This document shows, piece by piece, positions 17,401 to 25,881 of a DNA stretch of 64,000 bases. The notes beneath the pieces were generated by a model. It was given only the letters and a program-made list of their open reading frames with translations, was not told the origin of the DNA and did not search any database. This DNA comes from Bacteroidetes bacterium 37-13 (GTDB taxonomy: Bacteria; Bacteroidota; Bacteroidia; Chitinophagales; LD1): the NCBI GenBank assembly GCA_001897535.1, contig MKTC01000016.1, positions 124,958 to 188,957 of the forward strand, written 5' to 3'. The position numbers and the translations under genes are program-made. How positions within the stretch are numbered: the stretch's first letter is position 1; every line of letters begins with the position of its first letter.

Positions 17401-18757
17401 TCTGCACCATTCTTCTGTCGCCTTTAGCATTAGCACCACTACACTCACTCCATTTAGAAGGGTCTGATGGGTCGCCAGGGAAACAATATCTCGTGATAGT
17501 TGTACCACCGTATCCAGTTCCTCCTTCTGTAAAAGGCGTACCATCTAACCAGCGTGCAGTCATATAGTTTCTATATTCAACCGCTGTACTTGGGTCTCTT
17601 CTGGCACCTGAAATTTCATTATTAAAATATACGAAACTGGTTAATCCAAGTTCATTTCCATTTAGATCTTTCGGACCTTCAAAAAACACAATACCTCCCA
17701 TTGGTAATTGCGCTCCATAACCGCCAACACCATTGGCTGCCTCATCAATGTTATCGCCATTGTAAACAAATGCCAAACGTCTCGAAACATCGCAACCAAC
17801 ATAGTCATCAGCAGCATTTCCCAAATCCGGGTCGCTCCACTGCGAAATATATGCTTCACGAACTGATAATGACGATTTGTTCGTAATATTATAGCGATAA
17901 AATGTCATGTTATTCACTTCGTCTGTTGTCTTAAATGCAAAAGCCAAAGTATTTACTTGTACGCCTATTGCTGTTCCATTTGACTCTGAGTGAATATTCC
18001 CGGCATCATTCATAACCCAAAAAACCATTTGGTCTGCATAAGCACCTAAAGTATCAGGAGCAGGATAAGCACTTGAGTATATAGTTGGATAATCCCCTTT
18101 AGTCGGGTCATAAACACCATCTCCATCTGCATCTCTAAAAGGAGCTAAAACACCGCTCATGTCATAGCCTTCAGATGCTAAAACTGGGTTTCCTTTTGCT
18201 GGCCAACGTAAAACATCATTGGGAATAGAAGATTGCGGCAATTGATTGCCATTCGCTAATTCATAGGCTTGAATTACTTGCTCAATGTCAGTTCCGTAAA
18301 CATTAAAGTGTTTATCCCATTTAATACAGGTGCTTTTAGAGGTTTCTCCATTTGCATTTAATGGGCCAGCCCAATAGTCATCACCGCTTGCTCTATAGCG
18401 CTGTGCAGCTACTTTTAAGTTATTTCCCGCATCAACACCCGATAGCCAAATTGCACCTGCAAAAAGCATGTTTAATGAAGTTGCGAATACCGGAGGGCTT
18501 GCTTTTGGCACTTCATATCTTGCAGATTGAGCACCTCTGTCCCACCACATATCGCCACCATTCATTAACCTACATCTTACGTTGTTGATGTCTAATTCAA
18601 ATTCCGCTACCGGAGTGGCACAATCGTTTGCATCAGTTTTGTAAAAAGCTTCTGCCTTTTTTTGTGCTTTTTGATTCTTGAAATTAACATCCACATTTGC
18701 TGATAGCATGGCAGGGAGCAGTGTTGCCATAAATGCTATAAAAATTGTGTTTTTCAT
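14447..18757 (-). CDS. Giant secreted protein with a C-terminal FlgD/type-IX-like tail
   Basis: A 1436-residue protein with a signal peptide (about 1-20). I cannot name one overall family. Visible parts are: a long beta-rich region; a calcium-binding-type loop DADGDGVYDPTKGDYP near residues 208-223, common in type IX-secreted proteins; multiple aromatic and glycine/aspartate-rich stretches; and a C-terminal domain (about 1320-1436) that starts with RIVPNPY and ends with SSGVYLVHIKADG, the pattern of FlgD-like and type IX sorting domains. A surface or secreted role is inferred. The gene is 33 bases downstream of the large TonB receptor and 96 bases upstream of the PorV-OmpA gene, so all three are probably one transcript. 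Such large proteins next to a TonB receptor and a PorV protein recur in Bacteroidota, but I know of no proven function. Confidence 0.65.
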   Translation of the reverse strand: MKNTIFIAFMATLLPAMLSANVDVNFKNQKAQKKAEAFYKTDANDCATPVAEFELDINNVRCRLMNGGDMWWDRGAQSARYEVPKASPPVFATSLNMLFAGAIWLSGVDAGNNLKVAAQRYRASGDDYWAGPLNANGETSKSTCIKWDKHFNVYGTDIEQVIQAYELANGNQLPQSSIPNDVLRWPAKGNPVLASEGYDMSGVLAPFRDADGDGVYDPTKGDYPTIYSSAYPAPDTLGAYADQMVFWVMNDAGNIHSESNGTAIGVQVNTLAFAFKTTDEVNNMTFYRYNITNKSSLSVREAYISQWSDPDLGNAADDYVGCDVSRRLAFVYNGDNIDEAANGVGGYGAQLPMGGIVFFEGPKDLNGNELGLTSFVYFNNEISGARRDPSTAVEYRNYMTARWLDGTPFTEGGTGYGGTTITRYCFPGDPSDPSKWSECSGANAKGDRRMVQTSGPFLLNSGATQDVTIGVIFVRPPGTGVGTCPSLSFIRPAADKAQGLFNQKFRITNGPDAPTIDIRELDQELIINLVNLPSSNNYGQSYKEIIPSASVLYPGDTSDRIKYVFQGYKLYQVLNSRVSATDLADPDKAQLIAQVDVKDGVGRIINFLYDQSLNLYIPTEMVAQGDGTDKGIVSSFNLKTNRFAKSVDENKLVNHQTYYYTAIAYAYNNYAPFDYYRTDSTQAEPYKVGRKNFKIYSGIPHKPEVGMGGTVLNSTYGQGVEVRRIEGSGNGGNVINLTDETVKSIVKSAAYFADTLVYEKGADPIKFKVTDPVKIFEANWEMRFKMTTDSTNTYNNIYDINGNVVDIDSATLVDTLITWDLVRYADNGSVAEVIPSENVPYSKRKKVDYSSNTPSTSFDERFSKPYEQFIAGNINNERVEYGFSVTMGNPVAINRNLNNGREIYDYLTSSIKHVDPVNPWLNFVADEGDKSVLNWIRSGYLPVDVSYAWEPNRYRSGITDTAYTDRNGNFDKMVNSTWAPYCLTSNFSQENQVSCLTYASGTDKGPQFTYGPGFKWRNYVNTVAYSQPTGSTDCKNGNVGNPVPQNNLENLVSVDIVITPDTSLWSRCVVFETGEQTGTNAGADIAPNGKAPRKGQIRRAFSKNKDGSIAFDYNNNGDFVEDTGRSWFPGYAVNVETGERLNISFGEASDNPEQNGSDMIWNPTSTVLSPINLGGAIPQIPFFGGKHFIYVMNSRYDEGKYAQDILLTYYNVPSTTATINQAVQDLHTNIIYTSIPYLSPGVSFGQTGSVYNVPKDEVKVKIRVEHPLETFQTYATNQANSTNGLPRYQFSTKGLGVKRNQTQVAKNALDLIRIVPNPYIAYSEYETNQFDTKVKIINLPNKCTITIFSIDGTFMRKFTRAIDLNPATQAKVDISDGAALTDGDLNLDSSIDWDLKNDKGVPVSSGVYLVHIKADGLGERTQKVFVGMRPPDISNF

Positions 18758-18790
18758 ACTTCTCTTCTTTTAAATGATTAGCTATTAGTA

Positions 18791-21700
18791 TTAAAATCCA
18801 AATTGAAGTCCTAAGAAAATTCTGCGTGGTAAACTATAATTATCGGGTTGATTGATAAATGCTCTATACATATCATTGTATGACTGTGGGTTATAGGCTG
18901 CATTCTTTGCTCCATCACTGGTTGCTGAACTTAAATAACCATCGTCATTTGCATTTCCTGTATAGCGGTAAACATTCACCACGTTAGCAGTATTCAACAA
19001 GTTTTGAATCTGTAAATAGATTTGAAAATTCAATGTGCGTTGCATATCCTTATCTTTATTCTTATTTACAATCACATCAAATCCTTTGAAAATTTTAAAG
19101 TCCACTCTAAATGTCCAAGGCAAACGAGAACCGTTTATTGAACCTTGAGATAATCTTTTTTGACCTGCCAATAAGCCTTCTGCAGTAACGTTAGATTGAG
19201 AAGTGTATGGTGTTCCCGAACGAGCGCGAATATTAAAGTTTACACCAGTATTTGCCAATATTTGGTAGCCACTCTTGCTTACCGGTCCATCATATTCTCT
19301 GCCAGAAGCAAAGCTATAATCTAAAATTACATTTATCATGTGTCTTGCATCGTAGCTTAGCGGGCTGATGGTACGCATATTATCGTAGCCACCGGTAGCT
19401 AAACTTGATTGAGCAGCATCACTTGATCCTGTACCATCTGCAAATTGCAAAGTGTAATTTGCAGTAGCTTTAAAGTTCTTAATTCTTCTCAAATCTAAAT
19501 CCAATTTAAAGCCTTTTACTGTACCAAAGTCAATATTATCAAAAGTCATATAACTTTGAGGGAAAGCATTGCTAAAGTATTTTATCTGAACTTGGTCTCT
19601 AAATTCTCTGTAATAAGCTGAGATACCCAATGCCGCAAAACTTGTAAGCTTTTGTTTAAATCCTAATTCAAAATCAATAGTTCTTTCTGGTTTCAAATTC
19701 GGATTGTTGAGTGCTGCACCTGTGTTATCGCTAAAATATAAGTAATCAGTTGGTTGAAGTATATTTCTTGTACCGCCCGGTCTTTGGCTCAACACATCAT
19801 AGTGCGCAAAGAACAATGCGTTTTCAGCAATATTGAACGAAAACTGTAAACGCGGCATAAATATATACTGTGCTTTATACTTTGTGAATGTACCGTTCGG
19901 ATCGAAGCGCTTAGGATCTTTAATAATTGTTTTTAACCCGTTAATATCAATTACATTTCCGGCATCATCTTTCAATTTTCCTAACTGCTCTAAATATGGA
20001 GTGATTGTTCCTGATGAAGAACTTGTGGCAACTGATGAGCCTGAGGCTAATTCATTTCCATAAGCATCGTACCATTTTCTACCTATACGATAACCGGCAA
20101 TACCATCTGATGGTTTATCAGAGTTTTTTAAATAAACGTAAGCATCATTTGAAATGTTTGAAGGATGCGAAAACTCAGACTTGGTTTCGCCTACAGTTTT
20201 AATTTCATAAAGTGAATACTCATCTTTCAACACATATTGGTTTGCATCATATCTATCCACACGTAAACCAACGTTAAATGTAAGGTCGCGGAAATAGAAT
20301 TTATCAGAGATATAAGCTGCTGCATAGAAAGGTCTGAATGCATCAATTGAGCGCATCGGATTGCCTTTTGCATCAGTTTTGGTAAAGAAATCAAAAAATT
20401 TCGGGCGCTCTTTTAGTACATTTCCATACGGGTCAAAACCTCTATAGAAAACATACATATTATTATCGTTCAGCAATTCTTCTGCGCTAAACATATTTAC
20501 ATTTAATAGGCTTGGATCTACAGCGTCAATATTCAAATATTGATCTTCGCTCACACCTAATTTAGCACGAACATTTTTATCGAAATTTGTTTGAAGGCTG
20601 TCTTTAAAACTTTGCTTAAAAATTACAGTATCTAAATTACCCGGAGTAATACCCAAATCTTTCATTTGTTGATAAGTAAAAGTTTGACCAGGATGTCCGT
20701 TTAATATAAAATACGGAGTTGAAAAGTCTAAGCCCGAAATTTGTTTATTCATTAGCTGGCGGGCTAGAAACCAAATTTCTAATGGAGAAAATTGGTATCT
20801 TCTTTGAACTCTTTGCTCTACTTCCACACCAAACTCAAGTGAGTGTTTATTTCTATCGCTTGAACCAGGCTTTAATAAATCCATATTAAACTCTGCTCTG
20901 CCTCTGTATTGCTCATCATAATTATCATAACCATAGCCATTGTATTGGCGGCCGGTATTATACCAAACATTGTAAGCAAGGTCGGCACGTTGTCCGTTAA
21001 TTAAGGCTTTGCTCGATTGGATTTGCGTTAATGAAGTAGCTTCACCTCCAAGTTCAAAAAATTGTTGTGTATATCTTGTTCCGTAAGGGTTAAGTGTACC
21101 GGGAGTAAATATTAAAGCCGTATCTTGAAAATCTTGTTGCACAATTAAATTGCTAAATGCAACTAAGTTGTTTCCATCTCTCACTAATAAAGAGTCTGCA
21201 GTTGGTCTAAAAACAGGACCTCTTTCCATATCGAACTTACCAATGTAACCATAATTAAAAGGGTTTGATCCGTGCGATTCATCTTCAAAATATCTAATAT
21301 TTTTTTCGTAGTCAAATTGTAAACTATAGCCTACGTTTTGAACTATCTTAGATTTCTTTTTACCTTCTGCTTGGCTTTCGGCAGTTTGTTCAGTATTAAA
21401 CTGTTGAGAAATTCTACCGTAAACTCTCCAGTTGTTATCGGTTCTTCTTGGGTTATTTTCATAGTTTAATAAAGTATATCTATCAACCCATTCGTGGTAG
21501 CGTTTATAGTTTATAGTACCACCCACCGAAAGGTTAAGATTTTTGTATGGTCTAATATCTAATCTACCAACTCCACGATAGTTTACTTCATCATTATTTG
21601 GCTTTGCTGCAACCTTATACATGTCTTTCATGGTAAGGTTTTCACCAGATAATGCAAAACCTGTGTTGCCCGGTTTTTTAATAAGTGGAAACTGGCGAAG

Positions 21701-22600
21701 TGAGTCTAATTTTGCAGGATCAGCTTTCCAAACACCAATAGCCGAAGGGTCGCGGTCTTTTTGGCTCAAATATTCAAATGCCAATGAGAAACCAAGTATT
21801 GATCTTTTTGTTTTTTTAGATTTCACAATTGGACCGCTCACGGTTACGTTAGCCAAGTTGTATCCAAACTTATCTAAGTATTGCGAAGTCATAAATTCCA
21901 CTCCGCCTGAAATATTATCGGCAGGTCCGTTTGTTGTAATATTGATTACACCACCCGTTGCATCACCAAATCTTGCAGGAATACCACCAGCTAACACGCT
22001 CAACTCTTGCACTGCGTTTTGAGGAATAACCGGAGTACCAATTACTTTTACTCCATCAATATAATAAACCGTTCCGTCTTCACGCGCACCACCAATGTTT
22101 AAGCCTTTACCCGCATCTGACTGATAAACGCCAGAAGCCGTAGCCGCAACGTCAGTAATATTACGCGTACCTAATTTTGCGATATCATCTTTAGTAACTG
22201 TTGCACCTCCTGTTGTTTTAGCAGGGTCAATCAATGGCACTTTATATGCTTCAACTACTACTTCGTTCAACATTTGATCCGAAGGTTTCATTTTTACATC
22301 TAAAAAAGTTGCCTTACCAGTATATACAACCACATCTTCTTTAATGATAGTTGCATAACCCATCAATTGAAATTTCAAATTATACTTTCCGGCATCTAAT
22401 GGTTTAATGGTGTAATTACCATCAAAATCCACCTGTGCTCCTTGTCCTTTTATATTGCCATTTTTATCAACTAAAGCAACAACAGCGCCAATAGCACCTT
22501 CGCCTGTTTCATCTCGAACTTTACCGCTAATTTCACCTGCTTGTGAAAATGCTGCGATAGTTATCACCAATGCGCTGAATAAGGAATAAAATTTCTTCAT
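18791..22600 (-). CDS. Large TonB-dependent receptor with regulatory-like N-terminal domain
   Basis: A 1269-residue outer-membrane protein. It has a signal peptide (about 1-21), a carboxypeptidase-regulatory-like beta-sandwich (about 22-115, GEISGKVRDETGEGAIGAVV), a TonB plug (about 125-235, with ITDVAATASGVYQ and DGVKVIGTPVIP), and a very long barrel ending in RRIFLGLQFGF. The plug segment LAGGIPARFGDATGGVINI is typical. At almost 1270 residues it is longer than ordinary siderophore receptors (about 700-800), with large extracellular loops. It is the first gene of the unit that also holds the 1436-residue protein and the PorV-OmpA fusion, so it may serve transport or assembly of that secreted protein rather than simple nutrient uptake; this is inference. 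Confidence 0.85.
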   Translation of the reverse strand: MKKFYSLFSALVITIAAFSQAGEISGKVRDETGEGAIGAVVALVDKNGNIKGQGAQVDFDGNYTIKPLDAGKYNLKFQLMGYATIIKEDVVVYTGKATFLDVKMKPSDQMLNEVVVEAYKVPLIDPAKTTGGATVTKDDIAKLGTRNITDVAATASGVYQSDAGKGLNIGGAREDGTVYYIDGVKVIGTPVIPQNAVQELSVLAGGIPARFGDATGGVINITTNGPADNISGGVEFMTSQYLDKFGYNLANVTVSGPIVKSKKTKRSILGFSLAFEYLSQKDRDPSAIGVWKADPAKLDSLRQFPLIKKPGNTGFALSGENLTMKDMYKVAAKPNNDEVNYRGVGRLDIRPYKNLNLSVGGTINYKRYHEWVDRYTLLNYENNPRRTDNNWRVYGRISQQFNTEQTAESQAEGKKKSKIVQNVGYSLQFDYEKNIRYFEDESHGSNPFNYGYIGKFDMERGPVFRPTADSLLVRDGNNLVAFSNLIVQQDFQDTALIFTPGTLNPYGTRYTQQFFELGGEATSLTQIQSSKALINGQRADLAYNVWYNTGRQYNGYGYDNYDEQYRGRAEFNMDLLKPGSSDRNKHSLEFGVEVEQRVQRRYQFSPLEIWFLARQLMNKQISGLDFSTPYFILNGHPGQTFTYQQMKDLGITPGNLDTVIFKQSFKDSLQTNFDKNVRAKLGVSEDQYLNIDAVDPSLLNVNMFSAEELLNDNNMYVFYRGFDPYGNVLKERPKFFDFFTKTDAKGNPMRSIDAFRPFYAAAYISDKFYFRDLTFNVGLRVDRYDANQYVLKDEYSLYEIKTVGETKSEFSHPSNISNDAYVYLKNSDKPSDGIAGYRIGRKWYDAYGNELASGSSVATSSSSGTITPYLEQLGKLKDDAGNVIDINGLKTIIKDPKRFDPNGTFTKYKAQYIFMPRLQFSFNIAENALFFAHYDVLSQRPGGTRNILQPTDYLYFSDNTGAALNNPNLKPERTIDFELGFKQKLTSFAALGISAYYREFRDQVQIKYFSNAFPQSYMTFDNIDFGTVKGFKLDLDLRRIKNFKATANYTLQFADGTGSSDAAQSSLATGGYDNMRTISPLSYDARHMINVILDYSFASGREYDGPVSKSGYQILANTGVNFNIRARSGTPYTSQSNVTAEGLLAGQKRLSQGSINGSRLPWTFRVDFKIFKGFDVIVNKNKDKDMQRTLNFQIYLQIQNLLNTANVVNVYRYTGNANDDGYLSSATSDGAKNAAYNPQSYNDMYRAFINQPDNYSLPRRIFLGLQFGF

Positions 22601-22632
22601 CTCGTTTTTAATGATGCGTTTACAAAAGCGGT

Positions 22633-22663
22633 CAAAAATAAGAAACTAATGGTAGAATGCCAA
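22633..22663 (-). promoter_or_regulatory. Bacteroidota-type promoter of the TonB receptor unit
   Basis: On the minus strand TTG (complement of CAA at 22661-22663) is followed after 20 bases by TATTTTTG (complement of 22633-22640). This matches TTG-N19-21-TAnnTTTG exactly and would give a leader of about 25 bases to the ATG at 22600. Confidence 0.6.
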
Positions 22664-22778
22664 TGGTTGTTAATGCAGCCCAAATAAGGTGCGTTAATTT
22701 TTTGACAAACATTCGGCAGCGTGTAGCTTCTACCAACATTCTTAACTGAATTTGAATAAAATAATTTTTAAAAATAAC

Positions 22779-24911
22779 TTAAAAGAAATCAAAACGGAAG
22801 TCTTCAACTTTAGCTAATTTTCTTTGTGTTTCTGCAATTCTATTGGCTTTGTTTTGAATTTGTGCTTTCAAAACTTGAGTATAGCTGGTAAAGTCCGATG
22901 CTTTAGGAGGTTCAATTTTATTCGTAACTTGAATAGCATAAACTCCTGTGTTGCCTTTAATTGGAAGTACAACTTTGTTTACTGTAGCACCTATCGCTGC
23001 AGCAACCACATTTGGTTCAAAAAGCGAGCCATTCAGGCTTGGATTACCCAAAACTGCACCGCTTACAGGCACTGCTGTAGTTTGCAACTTAGATGCTATT
23101 TCATCTATAGTAGCAGCTTTGGCAGCTTCTAATTTTTTATCTAAAATTTCAGCTTTTTTATCGCGAGCAAAATCAAATTCTACTCTTTCTTTCACAGCAG
23201 CTAATTCCGGTATGCCTTTAGCTGAAACCGAATTTAAACAAGCTATTACATACTTCTTATCAACATTCATGGTAGTAGAAATTTCGCCTTTTTTAGCATT
23301 GAAAGCCCAACGCACCACATCGCGCGCTGAACCTAAACCATAAACTGTAAAGTCGTTTTTGTGAACATTATCGGCAGTTTGCACATTTAGTTTTTGAGCC
23401 GCAGCTTTAAACTTGTCTTCAGTTTGATTTTCGGCAGCAAATTTGCTTGCAGCAGCATAAATATTTCTTTCAGTTTCCGGGCTTGGCATTATTGTTTTAG
23501 CAAAATAAGCTGCTTGAACTCCTATAGCGCTCGGCTTATCTTCAGTAACGGCAAATATTATCAACTCATTTTGGGTAGCAGCTTTGTAAACTTTTCCTTT
23601 TTGAGCTTTAAAGAAAATAAGGTCATTGTATTGAGCAGGTTTTGCGTTGCGTTTTACCCAACCGATATTTCCGCCATTTACTTTTGCTTGAGCATCATCA
23701 GAATAATTAAATGCTAACTGAGCAAAATTGCCATGTAAAGAATCTAACAACGTAAATACACTATCAAATAATTTTTGCTTGGCATCTGCCTCGGCTTGTG
23801 TTTTTACATCGGCAAAAGAGAAAACAATTTCGCTCACTTTTGCCGAATCGCTAAGTAACTTGCGGTCGGTAATTTTAGCATACATCAATTTATCGCCTTC
23901 AATATAAGGACCAACTACACTTTTTACCGGAGCGCTAAATAAAGTATCGGCAACAGGTGAACCAGTTAAGTCTTTCTTCTCTTTATATACTATATTAAAA
24001 GGTGTTTCGCTATATAATTTTACAAAAATAGAATCTGCCGAAGTTGTTTTAGCAGCTACAAAATCCGGTAACTTTTCATTCAAATATTCAAGTACCGCAG
24101 CAGTATCTTGTTTAGAAGGTATGATATCAAAACTCACATATTCAAACCGTCTCGTTTCTTCTTCTTGAGCATAGCGTTTTGCATTCGCCTTTAAATAGGC
24201 TTTTAGCTCGTCATCAGTAGGTTTAATGTCTGAATCTTTTACATCGCTGTAAGGCAATTGCACATATTTAAAATCTACTGTTGCAAGTTGGCTCTGGTAA
24301 GCATTTTCAGCCATCCAAGTAGGAATAGTTAATCCTTTAGTTACCAATGTAGCATACTTTTGGCGCAACTGATCTTTCTTCAATTCCTTCTCAAAGTTAT
24401 TCCACATTTTTCTTTTTGAACCCGGCTCTGCGCCTGGCTCATCGTTGTCTAAACTTTGCAAAAATAAGCGCACCTGCGAAGCATCGAACTGCCCTGTTTC
24501 TCTATTGCTGAAACTTTGTACAATATAAGGATGCGGATTTGCTCCAATCGTAATATCGGCCAACTCTTCAGGAGTAACCGCTAAGCCAAGTTTAGCATCG
24601 TTTTCCTCAGAAATTTTCTCTGAAACCATATCGTTCCAAACTTGATTGCGAAGCATGCTTCTTTGTTCATCAGAAATGCTTTGACCTTGCATTTGGTTCT
24701 GCATATTTGTAGCAGCATCATCAACTTTTTTGGTAAAATCATTATACATAATTTTTTCACCATTCACTTCCCCTACAGAATCTTTTCTACCTCCGCGTAA
24801 AACGCTTGTATTGCTGTTTAAAGCATCCATGAGCAAGAAGCCAACGATGCTTAAACCAATAATAAATACCAAAAATCCTGAACGCTTACGTATTGAGCCA
24901 ATAGCAGCCAT
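22779..24911 (-). CDS. PpiD-like peptidylprolyl isomerase (SurA N-terminal domain)
   Basis: A 710-residue periplasmic folding factor anchored by one helix (about residues 13-31) after a short basic N-terminus (IRKRSG). The chaperone-type N-terminal part (about 45-240) contains GEVNGEKIMYNDF and the phrase QVWNDMVSEKI that mark SurA/PpiD proteins. A rotamase (parvulin) domain lies at about 340-460, including GGNIGWVKRN and the downstream AQYNDLIFF. The C-terminal 230 residues probably form a second, degenerate PPIase-like region. It would help newly exported outer-membrane proteins fold, fitting the many barrel proteins nearby. It stands alone on the minus strand, divergent from grpE-dnaJ. Confidence 0.82.
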   Translation of the reverse strand: MAAIGSIRKRSGFLVFIIGLSIVGFLLMDALNSNTSVLRGGRKDSVGEVNGEKIMYNDFTKKVDDAATNMQNQMQGQSISDEQRSMLRNQVWNDMVSEKISEENDAKLGLAVTPEELADITIGANPHPYIVQSFSNRETGQFDASQVRLFLQSLDNDEPGAEPGSKRKMWNNFEKELKKDQLRQKYATLVTKGLTIPTWMAENAYQSQLATVDFKYVQLPYSDVKDSDIKPTDDELKAYLKANAKRYAQEEETRRFEYVSFDIIPSKQDTAAVLEYLNEKLPDFVAAKTTSADSIFVKLYSETPFNIVYKEKKDLTGSPVADTLFSAPVKSVVGPYIEGDKLMYAKITDRKLLSDSAKVSEIVFSFADVKTQAEADAKQKLFDSVFTLLDSLHGNFAQLAFNYSDDAQAKVNGGNIGWVKRNAKPAQYNDLIFFKAQKGKVYKAATQNELIIFAVTEDKPSAIGVQAAYFAKTIMPSPETERNIYAAASKFAAENQTEDKFKAAAQKLNVQTADNVHKNDFTVYGLGSARDVVRWAFNAKKGEISTTMNVDKKYVIACLNSVSAKGIPELAAVKERVEFDFARDKKAEILDKKLEAAKAATIDEIASKLQTTAVPVSGAVLGNPSLNGSLFEPNVVAAAIGATVNKVVLPIKGNTGVYAIQVTNKIEPPKASDFTSYTQVLKAQIQNKANRIAETQRKLAKVEDFRFDFF

Positions 24912-25294
24912 GTTAAATCAATATGTTTTTTAGTTTTCTAAAAAGAGGGCGCAAAGAAATAAAAACGTGTGAAATTAAAAGAAAAAAAGCGCTAAGGCAT
25001 TTCAGTTGTGGAAACAATGGTGTATAAAGTTTGTTTTAACCGCCTTAGTTATTCAAAATATTAAAGGCATAAAAAGAGCTGAAAGCATTATCAACAAAGC
25101 ATTTACAACTGATGCTTGAAAATATAAAACCCTATTTTACATTAAACTTCTGATTGATGTTAAAAGTTTTCCCTATTATCTTTTAAAAAAGATTTCTGCC
25201 GTAAATGCTCTTGAAAACTATATAAACTGACAAATTGTCGAAAATAAAAATTGGCAGAGTTTTTGAAGTACTATTGCAAACTTAAATTGAAAAC
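24912..25294. other. 383-base divergent intergenic region between the PpiD-like gene and grpE
   Basis: No open frame longer than a few codons with coding character is visible. It holds the control region of grpE-dnaJ at its right end (separate entry). At the left end, a weak minus-strand -7-like element TTTCTTTG (complement of 24952-24959, one mismatch) could serve the PpiD-like gene, but it lacks a TTG partner. The middle, 24970-25200, is AT-rich with no structure I can support. Confidence 0.5.
25229..25276 (+). promoter_or_regulatory. Candidate heat-shock control region of grpE-dnaJ
   Basis: A perfect palindrome GACAAATTGTC lies at 25229-25239. It is followed by TTGGCAGAGTTTTTGAA (25251-25267), close to the sigma-54 pattern TTGGCAC-N5-TTGCW with one change in the -12 element (GA instead of GC). 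A further TACTATTG at 25269-25276 is one base off the Bacteroidota -7 box, but its spacing from TTGGCA is short (15). Either sigma factor could start transcription near 25278-25283. The palindrome is placed as an operator for a stress regulator would be; it is not the CIRCE sequence. Confidence 0.4.
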
Positions 25295-25840
25295 ATGATG
25301 CAAGAGCAGGAAAACAATGAAGATTTAAAAGTTACTCAAATGGAAGAGAATACTGAAAATACTACCATTTCACAAGCAGAAGAAAACAATGCAGAAGTGA
25401 TTTTACTAAAACAACAAGTAGAAGAACTTAAAGACAAATATATTCGCTTATTTGCCGATTTTGATAACGCCAAAAAGCGCCACGCACGTGAACAATTAGA
25501 ATTGGTGCAAACTGCAAGTAAAGATGTTATCCAATCACTATTGCCTGTAATTGACGATTTTGAGCGCGCCATGAAAACGCTTGATACCGCTACAGAAGTA
25601 AATGCTGTGAAAGAAGGAATGCAACTAATTCTACAAAAATTCTCAAGTGCTTTATCGAGCAAAGGTTTGCAGCCAATGGAAGCGCTGCACAAAGAATTTA
25701 ATGTAGAAGAACACGATGCTATAACAGAAATTCCTGCGCCCAATACAGAACTTGTAGGCAAAGTAGTAGATGAAATACAAAAAGGATATTTTTTGAATGG
25801 CAAAATTATTCGCCACGCAAAAGTTGTAGTAGGAAAATAA
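25295..25840 (+). CDS. grpE: Nucleotide exchange factor GrpE
   Basis: A 181-residue protein that releases ADP from DnaK in the cytoplasm. An acidic, poorly ordered N-terminus (about 1-35) precedes the long dimerising coiled coil (about 36-90, LKQQVEELKDKYIRLFADFDNAKKR), followed by the C-terminal beta domain with the family signature in GYFLNGKIIRHAKVVV at the end. Two ATG codons stand in tandem at 25295 and 25298; either could start. dnaJ follows 41 bases downstream on the same strand, so the two co-chaperones form an operon; dnaK is not in the window. Confidence 0.95.
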   Translation: MMQEQENNEDLKVTQMEENTENTTISQAEENNAEVILLKQQVEELKDKYIRLFADFDNAKKRHAREQLELVQTASKDVIQSLLPVIDDFERAMKTLDTATEVNAVKEGMQLILQKFSSALSSKGLQPMEALHKEFNVEEHDAITEIPAPNTELVGKVVDEIQKGYFLNGKIIRHAKVVVGK

Positions 25841-25881
25841 GTTTTATACCAAAACTGCCACAAGGCAAGCTTTAACTAAAA

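Noticed and set aside
21621-22022. A 133-codon plus-strand frame inside the large TonB receptor
   Set aside because: Shadow of the receptor gene; no homology or promoter.
22641-22740. Distant inverted repeat GGTAGAA / TTCTACC (22651-22657 and 22728-22734)
   Set aside because: Only 7 bp with about 70 bases between; expected by chance in AT-rich DNA.
25336-25863. A 175-codon open frame on the minus strand opposite grpE
   Set aside because: It covers grpE exactly and is a mirror of its codon use. No start context, promoter or recognisable protein.
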